The position numbers and the translations under genes were made by a program. Below are positions 35,283 through 43,486 of a stretch of DNA of 64,000 bases, piece by piece; position 1 is the first letter of the stretch, and each line of letters begins with the position of its first letter. Location: positions 124,001-188,000 of the forward strand of contig NZ_JAKOIW010000005.1 of the NCBI RefSeq assembly GCF_022206305.1, read 5' to 3'. The notes below the pieces were generated by a model. The model was not told where the DNA came from. It ran no database searches and saw nothing but the letters and a program-made list of their open reading frames with translations. The DNA comes from Gordonia sp. 'Campus' (GTDB lineage: Bacteria > Actinomycetota > Actinomycetes > Mycobacteriales > Mycobacteriaceae).

Positions 35283-37280
35283 ATGGCGACTGCGCCCACG
35301 GCCACCGCGAGCTTGCGGGAACTGACGCTACGAGGGACCCTCCTCGGTGGTGTCATCACGCTTGTGTTCACCGCCGCGAACGTCTATCTCGGCCTCAAGG
35401 TCGGACTGACGTTCGCCACGGCGATCCCGGCAGCGGTGATCTCGATGAGCATCCTGCGGTATTTCGCCAACCACTCGGTGGTGGAGAACAACATCGTCCA
35501 GACGATCGCGTCTGCGGCCGGAACACTGTCGGCGATCATCTTCGTGATCCCCGGCCTGGTGATCGTCGGGTGGTGGACGGGATTCCCGTACTGGATCACG
35601 GTGGCGGTGTGCGCGATCGGCGGCGTCCTGGGCGTCATGTACTCCATCCCGCTGCGCCGCGCGCTGGTAACCGGATCCGACCTGCCGTACCCCGAAGGCG
35701 TTGCGGCAGCCGAGGTCCTGAAGGTGGGCGACTCGTCCGGCGGTGCCGCCGAGAACAAGGCCGGACTGCGCACGATCGTCATCGGTTCGGTGGCGTCGGC
35801 CGCCTTCGCGTTGCTCACCAAACTCAAGGTGCTCAGTGACTCGATCTCGACGACGATCAAGATAGGCACGGGCGGAACGCTGTTCAGCGCCGGGTTGTCG
35901 ATGTCGCTGATCGGCATCGGACATCTCGTCGGGGTGACCGTCGGCATCGCCATGCTCGTCGGGGTGGTGATCTCCTACGTCGTACTGCTCCCCATCGAGA
36001 CCCAGAACCGGACGGCCGGTGAGGACTTCGCCGATGCGGTCGGTTCGATCTTCGCCAACGACGTGCGGCTCATCGGTGCCGGCGCGATCGCCATCGCAGC
36101 AATCTGGACCCTGATCAAGGTCGTCGGCCCGATCGTGCGTGGCATCCGGGCGGCGATGGTCTCGACGCGATCCCGTCGTGAAGGGGTCACGGTCGACATC
36201 ACCGAGCGGGACATGCCGATCAACATCGTCGGCGGCAGCATCCTCGTACTGCTGATCCCGATCGGAATCCTGCTGTGGGACTTCGTTCATGACACGGTAT
36301 TGCAGGGCAGCGCGACCGGCATCATCGCGGTCAGCATCGTCTTCGTCTTCGTCATCGGGCTGGCCGTCGCGTCGGTGTGCGGTTACATGGCGGGACTCAT
36401 CGGGTCGTCGAACAGCCCGATCTCCGGCGTCGGCATCCTGGTGGTGCTTCTCGCCGCACTGCTCGTCAAGCTGACCTTCGGGCCCGCGGACGCCTCGCAG
36501 ACCGACGCACTCATCGCCTACACACTGTTCACCGCCGCAGTGGTGTTCGGCGTCGCCACCATTTCCAACGACAATCTGCAGGACCTCAAGACGGGTCAGC
36601 TCGTCGGGGCGACGCCGTGGAAGCAGCAGGTCGCCCTGATCATCGGTGTGCTGTTCGGGTCGGCGGTCATCCCGCCGATCCTGCAGCTGATGTACGAGGC
36701 CTTCGGGTTCGTGGGCGCTCCGGGAGCGACCGACGACGCGCTCGCGGCGCCGCAGGCCGGACTGCTGTCGACCCTCGCCCAAGGGGTGTTGGGAGCCGAT
36801 CTCAACTGGGGGCTCATCGGTATCGGCGCGCTGATCGGTGCAGCCGTGATCGTGATCGACGAACTCCTCGGCCGCGCCGGACGATTCCGGTTGCCGCCGC
36901 TCGCCGTCGGTATGGGCATGTACCTGCCGATGTCGGTCGTCCTGGTCATCCCCATCGGAGCCTTCATCGGCCATTACTACAACCGGTGGGCCGAACGCAG
37001 CGGCGGCGCAGTCGAACACAAGAAGCGAATGGGTGTCCTGTTGGCCACCGGTCTGATCGTCGGCGAGGCGCTGTTCGGGGTGGTCTTCGCCGGGATCGTG
37101 GCTGCCACCAGCGACGATTCGGCACTGGCGATCGTGGGCGACGGGTTCGAGCGATGGGCGCAGATCCTCGGCGTCATCGTCTTCGCCGCCACCATCGCCT
37201 TCCTCTACGACCGGATTCGCAAGATTGCGACGGCGAGCGGCAGCGTGTCCGACGCGACAACCGGTACCTCGAAGGACTGA
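35283..37280 (+). CDS. OPT family oligopeptide transporter
   Basis: A 665-residue membrane protein with about 14-16 helices. Family blocks include the N-terminal LRELTLRGTLLGGVITLVFTAANVYLGLK region, LPYPEGVAAAEVLK near residue 140 and AGLIGSSNSPISGVGI near 370. OPT proteins take up small peptides, glutathione or metal-siderophore complexes by proton symport. The following MPI-like gene begins 3 bp after its stop, so the two are probably co-transcribed. ATG 35283 follows GTGAGGGGACTCG. Confidence 0.92.
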   Translation: MATAPTATASLRELTLRGTLLGGVITLVFTAANVYLGLKVGLTFATAIPAAVISMSILRYFANHSVVENNIVQTIASAAGTLSAIIFVIPGLVIVGWWTGFPYWITVAVCAIGGVLGVMYSIPLRRALVTGSDLPYPEGVAAAEVLKVGDSSGGAAENKAGLRTIVIGSVASAAFALLTKLKVLSDSISTTIKIGTGGTLFSAGLSMSLIGIGHLVGVTVGIAMLVGVVISYVVLLPIETQNRTAGEDFADAVGSIFANDVRLIGAGAIAIAAIWTLIKVVGPIVRGIRAAMVSTRSRREGVTVDITERDMPINIVGGSILVLLIPIGILLWDFVHDTVLQGSATGIIAVSIVFVFVIGLAVASVCGYMAGLIGSSNSPISGVGILVVLLAALLVKLTFGPADASQTDALIAYTLFTAAVVFGVATISNDNLQDLKTGQLVGATPWKQQVALIIGVLFGSAVIPPILQLMYEAFGFVGAPGATDDALAAPQAGLLSTLAQGVLGADLNWGLIGIGALIGAAVIVIDELLGRAGRFRLPPLAVGMGMYLPMSVVLVIPIGAFIGHYYNRWAERSGGAVEHKKRMGVLLATGLIVGEALFGVVFAGIVAATSDDSALAIVGDGFERWAQILGVIVFAATIAFLYDRIRKIATASGSVSDATTGTSKD

Positions 37281-37283
37281 GTC

Positions 37284-37895
37284 GTGGACGATTCGTCGCT
37301 ATCGCAGACCATCGCCGACTTTCGTTCCGGGGCAGACCATTTCGTGCGCCTCGTCGACATGATCGACGACAACCGATGGGACGGTCCCGGACTCGGCGAC
37401 TGGTCGCTGCGCTCGCTGGTCGGCCACACCGGAAGATCACTGACCACGGTCGTCACCTACCTCGCCGAGTCCGCGTCGACGATCGACCTCGACTCCACCG
37501 CGGCGTACTACGCGTCCATCCAGGGATACGGTGACCCGGCGTCGGTTCTGCAGCGTGGAGTCGATGCCGGGCTCGCCCTCGGCGACGATCCCCGGTCGAG
37601 CGTGAAAGCCTTGCGCGCACGGGCTCTCGACGAGCTCGACGGAGTCGACGATCGACCGCTCGCCACGCCGTTCGGCGGCATCATGCTGTCGCACTACCTG
37701 CCGACCCGGACGTTCGAACTCGCCGTACACGGCCTCGACATCAGCCGCGCAATCGGCGCCGACGTTGCGCTGCCGGCGTCAGTCCTGGCTTCGGCACTGT
37801 CGACGGCGGCTGCGACGGCCGCGCGCACCGGTCAGGGCGAGCAGGCGCTGCTCACCCTCACCGGGCGTTCGTCGGAGCCGATCTCGGTCGTCTGA
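37284..37895 (+). CDS. DinB-like protein of the mycothiol-dependent maleylpyruvate isomerase family
   Basis: A 203-residue four-helix DinB-fold protein. The N-terminal domain shows DWSLRSLVGHTGRSL and the later HGLDISRA; these histidines are the usual metal ligands. Members include mycothiol-dependent isomerases and hydrolases, and many have unknown reactions. The start is GTG 37284, three bases after the OPT stop, so translation is probably coupled. A link to thiol or peptide uptake with OPT is inference. Confidence 0.8.
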   Translation: MDDSSLSQTIADFRSGADHFVRLVDMIDDNRWDGPGLGDWSLRSLVGHTGRSLTTVVTYLAESASTIDLDSTAAYYASIQGYGDPASVLQRGVDAGLALGDDPRSSVKALRARALDELDGVDDRPLATPFGGIMLSHYLPTRTFELAVHGLDISRAIGADVALPASVLASALSTAAATAARTGQGEQALLTLTGRSSEPISVV

Positions 37896-37906
37896 ACGAG
37901 CCGGGC

Positions 37907-38476
37907 TCAGCCCGGGACACCGGCGTGGGCGAATTCCGCGACGATGGTCGCGTTGAAGGCGGCCAGATCGTCGGGCTTGCGGCTCGTGATGAGGACGTTG
38001 TCGCCGTCGCGGCAGACAACCACTTCCTCGTCGACCCAGGTGCCGCCCGCATTGATGACATCGGTGCTCACGCTCGGGAACGACGTGAGCGTCCGCCCGC
38101 GCACCACGTCGGCCTCGATCAGCGTCCACGGCGCGTGGCAGATCGCCGCCACCGGCTTGCCGGCCTCGAAGAAGCTGCGGACAAAGCGCACTGCGGGTGC
38201 GGAGGCACGCAGGAAATCGGGGTTCGCGACACCGCCCGGTAGAACGAGGGCGTCGTAGTCGAGGACGCGCGCGTCCTCCAGCGCGACATCGACGGGGAAG
38301 GTGTCGGCCCGGTCCAGATGATCGAACGCCTGGATCGTGCCCGACTCGATGGACACCAGCACCGGCTTGCCGCCGCACGCCTGGATCGACTTCCACGGTT
38401 CGGTGAGTTCGACCTGCTCGGTGCCTTCTTGGGCGACCAGGAATGCGACGGTGATGTCGTTGAGTTCTTCGGCCAT
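37907..38476 (-). CDS. DJ-1/PfpI superfamily protein (type 1 glutamine amidotransferase-like)
   Basis: A 189-residue single-domain protein. The nucleophile elbow is AICHAPW with Cys113 and His114, and VLPGGVANPDFLR lies at 79-91. This is the PfpI/YhbO pattern, associated with stress-induced deglycase or protease activity, whose exact role is debated. It converges with the OPT/MPI pair and is divergent from the alpha/beta hydrolase. Confidence 0.92.
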   Translation of the reverse strand: MAEELNDITVAFLVAQEGTEQVELTEPWKSIQACGGKPVLVSIESGTIQAFDHLDRADTFPVDVALEDARVLDYDALVLPGGVANPDFLRASAPAVRFVRSFFEAGKPVAAICHAPWTLIEADVVRGRTLTSFPSVSTDVINAGGTWVDEEVVVCRDGDNVLITSRKPDDLAAFNATIVAEFAHAGVPG

Positions 38477-38621
38477 GTCTGCTGTGCCTCCTCGGGTGCA
38501 CTACGCCCGGCCGGGGGATCGAACCGGGTTTCGGTGATCGTTCCGGCCGGGGGGTCGTGGTGCGCCAGTCGTGGGTCCGACCGCGTCTTGATCGTCGGCG
38601 CGGATCAACCGGCGCCTGTAC

Positions 38622-38652
38622 TGGGGTTCGTACCCTCCGGGCTCGAACCCCA
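38622..38652. promoter_or_regulatory. 9-bp inverted repeat in the divergent region before the alpha/beta hydrolase
   Basis: TGGGGTTCG (38622-38630) and CGAACCCCA (38644-38652) flank 13 bases. No gene ends here, so an operator or leader hairpin is more likely than a terminator. The surrounding 239-bp gap holds no other clear element. Confidence 0.45.
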
Positions 38653-38715
38653 AACTGCACCGCCGTCTCGAGGCCGTGTTGAATGTCCTCCGGCGATGCG
38701 GATGAGGAGGGGCCC

Positions 38716-39789
38716 GTGGGCGGTCTGAACGCGGTGGCGACGCTGGTGCACCTGGCGCGCGGTGGGGAAGTCGGTGAGTCACATGAGACCCCGTACACCG
38801 TGATCGAGAACGCACCACATCGTGTGCTCCGCCGCTACGGTTCCGACGACGAGGTCGTCGCCGCACTCGGGTCAGGGCACCCACCGGTGCTGCTCGTCCC
38901 GCCGCTCGCGGTGTCCACCATGTGCTACGACCTGGCCCCCGACCTGTCGATGGTGCAGTTTCTGCTCTCGACCGGCCGCATTCCGTATGTGGTCGACTTC
39001 GGTGAGATGACGCGGGCCGATCGGCGCCTGGGGTTCGCGGACTTCTTCGACGACATCATCCCGACTGCGATCGCCGGTGTCGTCGCCGACTTCGCCGGCT
39101 CGACCTCGGCCGGAGACGTGGGCGTCGACCTGATCGCGTGGAGCATCGGCGGCACCCTCAGCCTGCTCACCGTGGCCGCGGACCCGAACCTGCCGGTGCG
39201 GTCGGTGACGGCGGTCGGAACGCCCCTCGATTATTCGAAGGTGCCGCCCTATCCGTTGGTGAAGACGCTCATGCGGCCGGTGGGACCCACGCCGGTGACC
39301 CTCGCGCTGAAGGCCCTCGGCGGGATTCCGGCTCCGCTGGTCCGGGTGGCGTACCGGGGAACCGCCTGGCAGCGGGAGTTGAAAAAGCCCGGATACATCA
39401 TGCGCAACGCGGACGACACCGAGGCGCTTGCGCGCATGAAGGCCATCGACCGGTTCCAGGAGACCATGCCCGGTTATCCCGGCAAGGTGTCCGAGCAGAT
39501 GTGGGAGAACTTCATCATGCGCGGCGAGCTCGGCCGCGGAGTTCTGGACTTCGACGGCCGCACGGTCGATCTCTCACGTGTCACCGTCCCGGTTGCGCTC
39601 TTCGGCAGCCATCGTGACGCGATCGTGAGCTGGGCCGCCGCCCATCACGGCGTCGAGTTGCTCAGCGGATCGCCGCAGGTGGAGTTCACGACGGTCGAGA
39701 CCAGTCACCTCGGTCTCATCGCGGGGTCGGCCGCCGTCGAGGAGACCTGGCCGGCGATCGACGACTTTCTCTCCGGCCTGAACGGATAG
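38716..39789 (+). CDS. Alpha/beta hydrolase (PhaC-like acyltransferase/lipase fold)
   Basis: A 357-residue alpha/beta hydrolase. The nucleophile serine lies in LIAWSIGGTLSL (about residue 143), the acid in FGSHRDAIVS and the histidine in ETSHLGLI near the C-terminus. The first strand HPPVLLVPPLAVSTMCYDL and the general layout resemble polyhydroxyalkanoate synthase-like hydrolases, but serine rather than cysteine is the nucleophile. The start chosen is GTG 38716 because GAGGAGG lies 5 bp upstream. An in-frame ATG at 38683 would add 11 residues. Its last 85 bases overlap the convergent membrane-protein gene. Confidence 0.85.
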   Translation: MGGLNAVATLVHLARGGEVGESHETPYTVIENAPHRVLRRYGSDDEVVAALGSGHPPVLLVPPLAVSTMCYDLAPDLSMVQFLLSTGRIPYVVDFGEMTRADRRLGFADFFDDIIPTAIAGVVADFAGSTSAGDVGVDLIAWSIGGTLSLLTVAADPNLPVRSVTAVGTPLDYSKVPPYPLVKTLMRPVGPTPVTLALKALGGIPAPLVRVAYRGTAWQRELKKPGYIMRNADDTEALARMKAIDRFQETMPGYPGKVSEQMWENFIMRGELGRGVLDFDGRTVDLSRVTVPVALFGSHRDAIVSWAAAHHGVELLSGSPQVEFTTVETSHLGLIAGSAAVEETWPAIDDFLSGLNG

Positions 39790-40208
39790 TCGTCGGTTCC
39801 CGGCGGGCGCTTGGCTGCTCTCGGTAGCTCGGCGACGTATACGGCAACCGCCACGGCACCCACGAACACCAACCACGTGGCGCCGCGCCCGGCACTAGCC
39901 GCGAGGCAGCCGGCGACCAGGGATGTCACGCAGATGACGACCGCCAGTGCGGCGGGTAGCCATCGTCCGTCCCGCAGGATCAGGACTGCTGCCTGCAGTT
40001 GCAGACCGATGACGGCCAACGCCATCCCCGCTGCCGCGCCGCTCGTCGCGATCACGCCGGGTAGACCCGCGGAGCCGTGAAGGAACGCCACGGCGACGGT
40101 CGTGCCCAGCGCGGTCAGTCCGAGAGCCGCGCCGGTCGTCGGCGAGGTGACCCGCGCGAACCCGCTCTCACCTGCCAGGTTGTCGACGCCCGATACAGAA
40201 GTGGTCAT
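39705..40208 (-). CDS. Predicted small membrane protein, unrecognised
   Basis: A 167-residue protein with about four hydrophobic helices, starting after a polar N-terminus (about residues 27-45, 48-70, 80-102 and 108-128), then a charged tail with YPFRPERKSS. No family recognised. Its 3' end overlaps the convergent hydrolase gene by 85 bp, so the last 28 or so codons are antisense to that gene and may be less reliable. The membrane pattern and codon use favour a real gene. It is divergent from the HxlR regulator, with a strong palindrome between, so may be that regulator's target. Confidence 0.65.
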   Translation of the reverse strand: MTTSVSGVDNLAGESGFARVTSPTTGAALGLTALGTTVAVAFLHGSAGLPGVIATSGAAAGMALAVIGLQLQAAVLILRDGRWLPAALAVVICVTSLVAGCLAASAGRGATWLVFVGAVAVAVYVAELPRAAKRPPGTDDYPFRPERKSSIAGQVSSTAADPAMRPR

Positions 40209-40249
40209 GACTCTCTGTCTAGCCCACTTGGGTCATCGCGGGTAGTATG

Positions 40250-40279
40250 CACATTCTCGTCCATATGGACGAAAATGTG
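40250..40279. promoter_or_regulatory. 30-bp near-perfect palindrome upstream of hxlR
   Basis: Left arm CACATTCTCGTCCAT (40250-40264) and right arm ATGGACGAAAATGTG (40265-40279) are complementary at 14 of 15 pairs, centred on CCATATGG. It lies 20 bp before the HxlR gene GTG and 41 bp before the divergent membrane gene, the normal place for an HxlR autoregulatory operator. Confidence 0.75.
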
Positions 40280-40299
40280 CCCACGGACGAAGGATCACG

Positions 40300-40731
40300 G
40301 TGTCACGGGTGGACGAGCAGACCCTGCTGGACGAGCAGACCCAGCTGGACGAGCAGGCCCTGCGGGACCCGGTGCGGCGCGCCTACGAGGTGTGCCCGGT
40401 CGAGGTGGCCGTCGCAGTCCTCGGCGGCTCCTGGAAGATGACCATCGTCAAGAACCTCCTCGACGGTCCGATGCGATACGGCGCTCTGGGACGCGCCGTC
40501 GGCCCGGTGACGCCGCGGGTTCTCACCCGACAGCTGCGTGAACTCGAATGCGACGGCATCGTCACGCGAGCGGCGTTCGCGGAAGTGCCGCCCCGGGTGG
40601 AGTATTCGCTGACCCAGCAAGGTCAGGCGCTGGCTCCGTTCGTGTCCGCGCTGAACGAATGGGGTAAGAGCTACGCCCGCAGCGTGATCGAACCCAGGTA
40701 CACACCAGTCGACGAACCGGCCCATCGCTGA
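40300..40731 (+). CDS. HxlR-family transcriptional regulator
   Basis: A 143-residue winged helix-turn-helix dimer of the HxlR type. The core has CPVEVAVAVLGGSWKMTIVKNLLDGPMRYGALGRAVGPVTPRVLTRQLRELECDGI, with the single conserved Cys near residue 33. That cysteine is the sensor for thiol or electrophile stress in YodB-like members. The N-terminal 20 residues carry a repeated LDEQ motif, which is not typical. The start is GTG 40300, after AAGGA. The palindrome just upstream suggests autoregulation and control of the divergent membrane gene. Confidence 0.9.
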   Translation: MSRVDEQTLLDEQTQLDEQALRDPVRRAYEVCPVEVAVAVLGGSWKMTIVKNLLDGPMRYGALGRAVGPVTPRVLTRQLRELECDGIVTRAAFAEVPPRVEYSLTQQGQALAPFVSALNEWGKSYARSVIEPRYTPVDEPAHR

Positions 40732-40763
40732 GTCCGTACGATCCCCGCCCGGCCGGGGGGCGC

Positions 40764-40783
40764 AGATGAAAAAACCTTCATCT
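40764..40783 (+). promoter_or_regulatory. Inverted repeat upstream of the Asp-rich protein/two-component operon
   Basis: AGATGAA (40764-40770) and TTCATCT (40777-40783) with six A/C-rich bases between, an AT-rich patch in GC-rich DNA 44 bp before the operon's first ATG. A GC hairpin (about 40744-40762) precedes it and may end the HxlR transcript. It could be a response-regulator site; direct evidence is lacking. Confidence 0.4.
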
Positions 40784-40826
40784 TCGACTCATGGACGACT
40801 CACCGGCGTCGGACATCGTTACCGAC

Positions 40827-41246
40827 ATGAAGATCTCACGAGTACTCGCCACCCTCGCCCTCGGTGCGCTCGCCGTCGCCGTGATCGCCGCCAGTTTCTT
40901 CCTCATCCGATCTCCAGAACCCAGCCTGGCCTCCGATGCGGTGTCCGTCGATGTCGCGGGGGAGGCGTCGAAGACCCACACGCAGGCGCAGCCGATGGTG
41001 CCGCCTGCCCCGGCGGGAGCCCCGATTCCGCGCGCCGTGGCTCCCAACCTGTACGTCGACGACGACGACTGGTGCGACAACCGGCCCGGCGTGCGTGACG
41101 ACGACTGTGACGACATCGACGACGAGCGGGATGACCGGGACGACCAGCGGGATGACCGGGACGACGGCGTCGACCACGACGACCATCATGACGATCAGCA
41201 CGACGACTGGGACGATGGCGTCGATGACGACCGGTTCGACGACTGA
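40827..41246 (+). CDS. Membrane-anchored or exported Asp-rich protein preceding a histidine kinase
   Basis: A 139-residue protein with an N-terminal hydrophobic segment (about residues 5-28), a Pro/Ala linker, and an extremely acidic tail: 34 of the last 62 residues are Asp, mixed with His, Arg and Gln in DDRDDQRDD-type repeats. Two Cys (83, 94) flank one Asp cluster. Such tails bind divalent cations, so a role as extracytoplasmic cation binder or sensor partner is plausible, not shown. Its end overlaps the kinase gene by about 23 bp in another frame. An in-frame ATG at 40791 is a possible alternative start. No named family recognised. Confidence 0.75.
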   Translation: MKISRVLATLALGALAVAVIAASFFLIRSPEPSLASDAVSVDVAGEASKTHTQAQPMVPPAPAGAPIPRAVAPNLYVDDDDWCDNRPGVRDDDCDDIDDERDDRDDQRDDRDDGVDHDDHHDDQHDDWDDGVDDDRFDD

Positions 41247-42795
41247 CAACTCGGCTCCTCGCGCGGGAGCCGACACCGGGAGCGCGGGTCCGCGACATCG
41301 GCCCGCGCTCCCGGCGCGATGGCGTATCACCGCCTGGATCATGCTCACCACGTTCCTGCTGCTCGCCGTGGTGTTCGTGATGACCCGCAATCTGTTGCTG
41401 CGCGACGTCGACAGTCGCGCGAACAACGACGTCTCCCAGGAAGCCAGCGAGTTCCGGAGGTTCGCGGCGGAGGGGGTCGACCCGACCACCTCCCAACCGT
41501 TCGATTCGGTGTCGAGGCTCCTGGAGGTGTTCCTGTCACGGCAGTCCGCCGGCCAGGGGGAGGTCATGGCCGGTGTGGTCGGCGACAACGAGATCCTCGA
41601 GCTGCCCGGCAATGCCTGGCCCGCGGCGGGCGAGGGCAGCCGGGTCCTGGCCGAGCTGCGCTCCCAGCCCGGCTCGGCCGGCGTCTTGCTGACCGCGCAC
41701 GGTGAGATCCGCTGGGGGAAGGTCGACCTGGAACCCATCGGGGCCGGGTCACCCGGAACCACACCGGCGTCGTCGCGGCCGGGAACGTTCATCGTCGGGA
41801 TCTACACCGATCCCGGCCGGGAACTCGTCGACCGGACGATGCGGGTCCTCGCCCTTGTCGGTCTCGCGGGCATGATCATCACCACCGGCGTCGCGTACCT
41901 GGTCGCCGGCCGCATCCTTGCCCCGGTACGCAGCGTGCGCACCGTCGCCGAGGAGATCGGGGAGAACGACCTGACCGCTCGCGTCCCGGTGCGCGGTCGC
42001 GACGACATCGCCGCGCTCGCACAGACCTTCAACGCGATGCTCGATCGCATCGAGAACGCTTACACCACGCAACGGCAGTTCGTCGACGACGCCGGTCATG
42101 AGCTGCGGACACCGATCACCGTGGTCCGGGGGCACCTCGAACTTCTGCCCGACGATCCCGACGAGCGACGCAAGACCCTCGACCTCGTCGACAGCGAGCT
42201 GGTGCGGATGGGGCGCATCGTGGGAGATCTGCTCGTGCTGGCCAAGTCCGAACAGCCGGACTTCGTCGTCACCAGGACCATCGACGCGGCGCAGCTGATG
42301 CTCGACATCGAGTCCAAGGTGCAGCCGCTCGGTGAGCGGGAGTGGTTGCTCATGGAGGTCGCCGAGGGGCCGTGCCCGCTGGATCCCGAACGGATCACCC
42401 AGGCGATGCTGCAGTTCGCGTCGAACGCGGTCCGTCACACGCGTGCGGGCTCCGTGATCCAGCTGGGTTCGCGCTTTGCCGGTTCGGGGGCGCAGCGCCG
42501 GCTTTCCATCTGGATCACCGACGACGGCCCCGGCGTCGAAGCGGAGGATGCGCCGAAGATCTTCGAACGGTTCCAGCGCGGGCGGACGAGTTCGGCCCCC
42601 GAACATTCGTCCGGTGCCGGGCTGGGACTCGCGATCGTGCGGGCCATCGCCGATGCGCATGCCGGCGTCGCCTGGGTGCGCAGTGTGCCCGGGCACGGCG
42701 CGACGTTCGGCATCGACGTGCCCGCACCCGACCTCCCGGCCGACCTGCCGTCCGTCGGCACACCGCCCGAAACAGAGAAGGGGATCCTCCGATGA
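41224..42795 (+). CDS. Two-component sensor histidine kinase (HAMP, HisKA, HATPase)
   Basis: A 523-residue membrane kinase. Membrane helices lie at about residues 36-56 and 206-228, with an outer sensor region between, a HAMP segment (about 229-280), the phosphoacceptor His292 in VDDAGHELRTP, and the ATPase domain with N box QFASNAVRHT and glycine boxes ITDDGPGV and GAGLGLAI. The start is taken as ATG 41224 (ATG 41215 is also possible), overlapping the Asp-rich gene. A longer reading would translate that gene out of frame. Its stop overlaps the regulator ATG (ATGA). Confidence 0.93.
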   Translation: MTTGSTTDNSAPRAGADTGSAGPRHRPALPARWRITAWIMLTTFLLLAVVFVMTRNLLLRDVDSRANNDVSQEASEFRRFAAEGVDPTTSQPFDSVSRLLEVFLSRQSAGQGEVMAGVVGDNEILELPGNAWPAAGEGSRVLAELRSQPGSAGVLLTAHGEIRWGKVDLEPIGAGSPGTTPASSRPGTFIVGIYTDPGRELVDRTMRVLALVGLAGMIITTGVAYLVAGRILAPVRSVRTVAEEIGENDLTARVPVRGRDDIAALAQTFNAMLDRIENAYTTQRQFVDDAGHELRTPITVVRGHLELLPDDPDERRKTLDLVDSELVRMGRIVGDLLVLAKSEQPDFVVTRTIDAAQLMLDIESKVQPLGEREWLLMEVAEGPCPLDPERITQAMLQFASNAVRHTRAGSVIQLGSRFAGSGAQRRLSIWITDDGPGVEAEDAPKIFERFQRGRTSSAPEHSSGAGLGLAIVRAIADAHAGVAWVRSVPGHGATFGIDVPAPDLPADLPSVGTPPETEKGILR

Positions 42796-43460
42796 GTCGC
42801 GTTCTCATCGCCGAGGACGACGCCAGGATCGCGTCGTTCATCGGAAACGGGCTGCGTGCAGCCGGTTACAGCACCGAGCACGTGTCCGACGGGCTCTCGG
42901 CGCTGGAAGCGGTGCGCAGCGGTTCCTTCGACATGGTCGTCCTCGACATCGGCCTCCCGGCGATGGACGGATTCGACGTCCTGTACTCGATGCGTGGGGA
43001 GGGGATCACGACGCCCGTCGTGGTCCTCACCGCGCGGGACAGCGTGAGCGACACCGTGAGCGGGCTCGAGGGCGGGGCCAACGACTACATGACCAAACCG
43101 TTCCAGTTCGCCGAACTGCTGGCGCGCATCCGACTCCGACTGGTCGACGATTCGGCCGTGTCGTCGGAGAATTCGTTGTCCGCCGGTGACCTTCGCCTCG
43201 ATCTGAAGTCGCGTCGCGCGCGGGTCGGTGCGGAGACCGTCGACCTCACCGCTCGCGAGTTCGCCCTCCTCGAGGTGTTCCTGCGGCACCCCGACCAGGT
43301 GCTGTCCCGCGAGCAGATCCTCGGCCACGTGTGGGGATACGACTTCGACCCGGCGTCGAACGTCGTCGACGTCTATGTGCGCGCATTGCGCAACAAGATC
43401 GGATCCGATCGCCTGGAGACGGTGCGCGGCATGGGGTATCGCCTGCGGGCAGGCGACTGA
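42792..43460 (+). CDS. OmpR/PhoB-type response regulator
   Basis: A 222-residue regulator. The receiver has acidic Asp9-Asp10, phosphoacceptor Asp52 (VVLDIGLPAMDGF), Thr80 and Lys102 (MTKPF). The C-terminal winged helix shows LTAREFALLEVFLRHPDQVLSREQILGHVWGYDFDP and VDVYVRALRNKIG. It is coupled to the kinase by ATGA overlap. The Asp-rich protein, kinase and regulator form one operon, so the acidic protein may influence sensing. Confidence 0.95.
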   Translation: MSRVLIAEDDARIASFIGNGLRAAGYSTEHVSDGLSALEAVRSGSFDMVVLDIGLPAMDGFDVLYSMRGEGITTPVVVLTARDSVSDTVSGLEGGANDYMTKPFQFAELLARIRLRLVDDSAVSSENSLSAGDLRLDLKSRRARVGAETVDLTAREFALLEVFLRHPDQVLSREQILGHVWGYDFDPASNVVDVYVRALRNKIGSDRLETVRGMGYRLRAGD

Positions 43461-43486
43461 TCCTGGCCCCCGGACGGCCCGTACCC

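Noticed and set aside
35328-37019. Long minus-strand frame opposite the OPT transporter
   Set aside because: Composition is rich in Asp, Arg and His, the usual antisense signature; the OPT protein shows membrane helices and family motifs.
38511-38560. tRNA gene on the minus strand
   Set aside because: A GGTTCGATCC stretch resembles a T-loop, but the T-stem does not pair and no matching acceptor or anticodon arm was found.
40936-41223. N-terminal extension of the histidine kinase
   Set aside because: It would be a Thr-rich out-of-frame translation of the Asp-rich gene; the kinase has good starts at 41215 and 41224.
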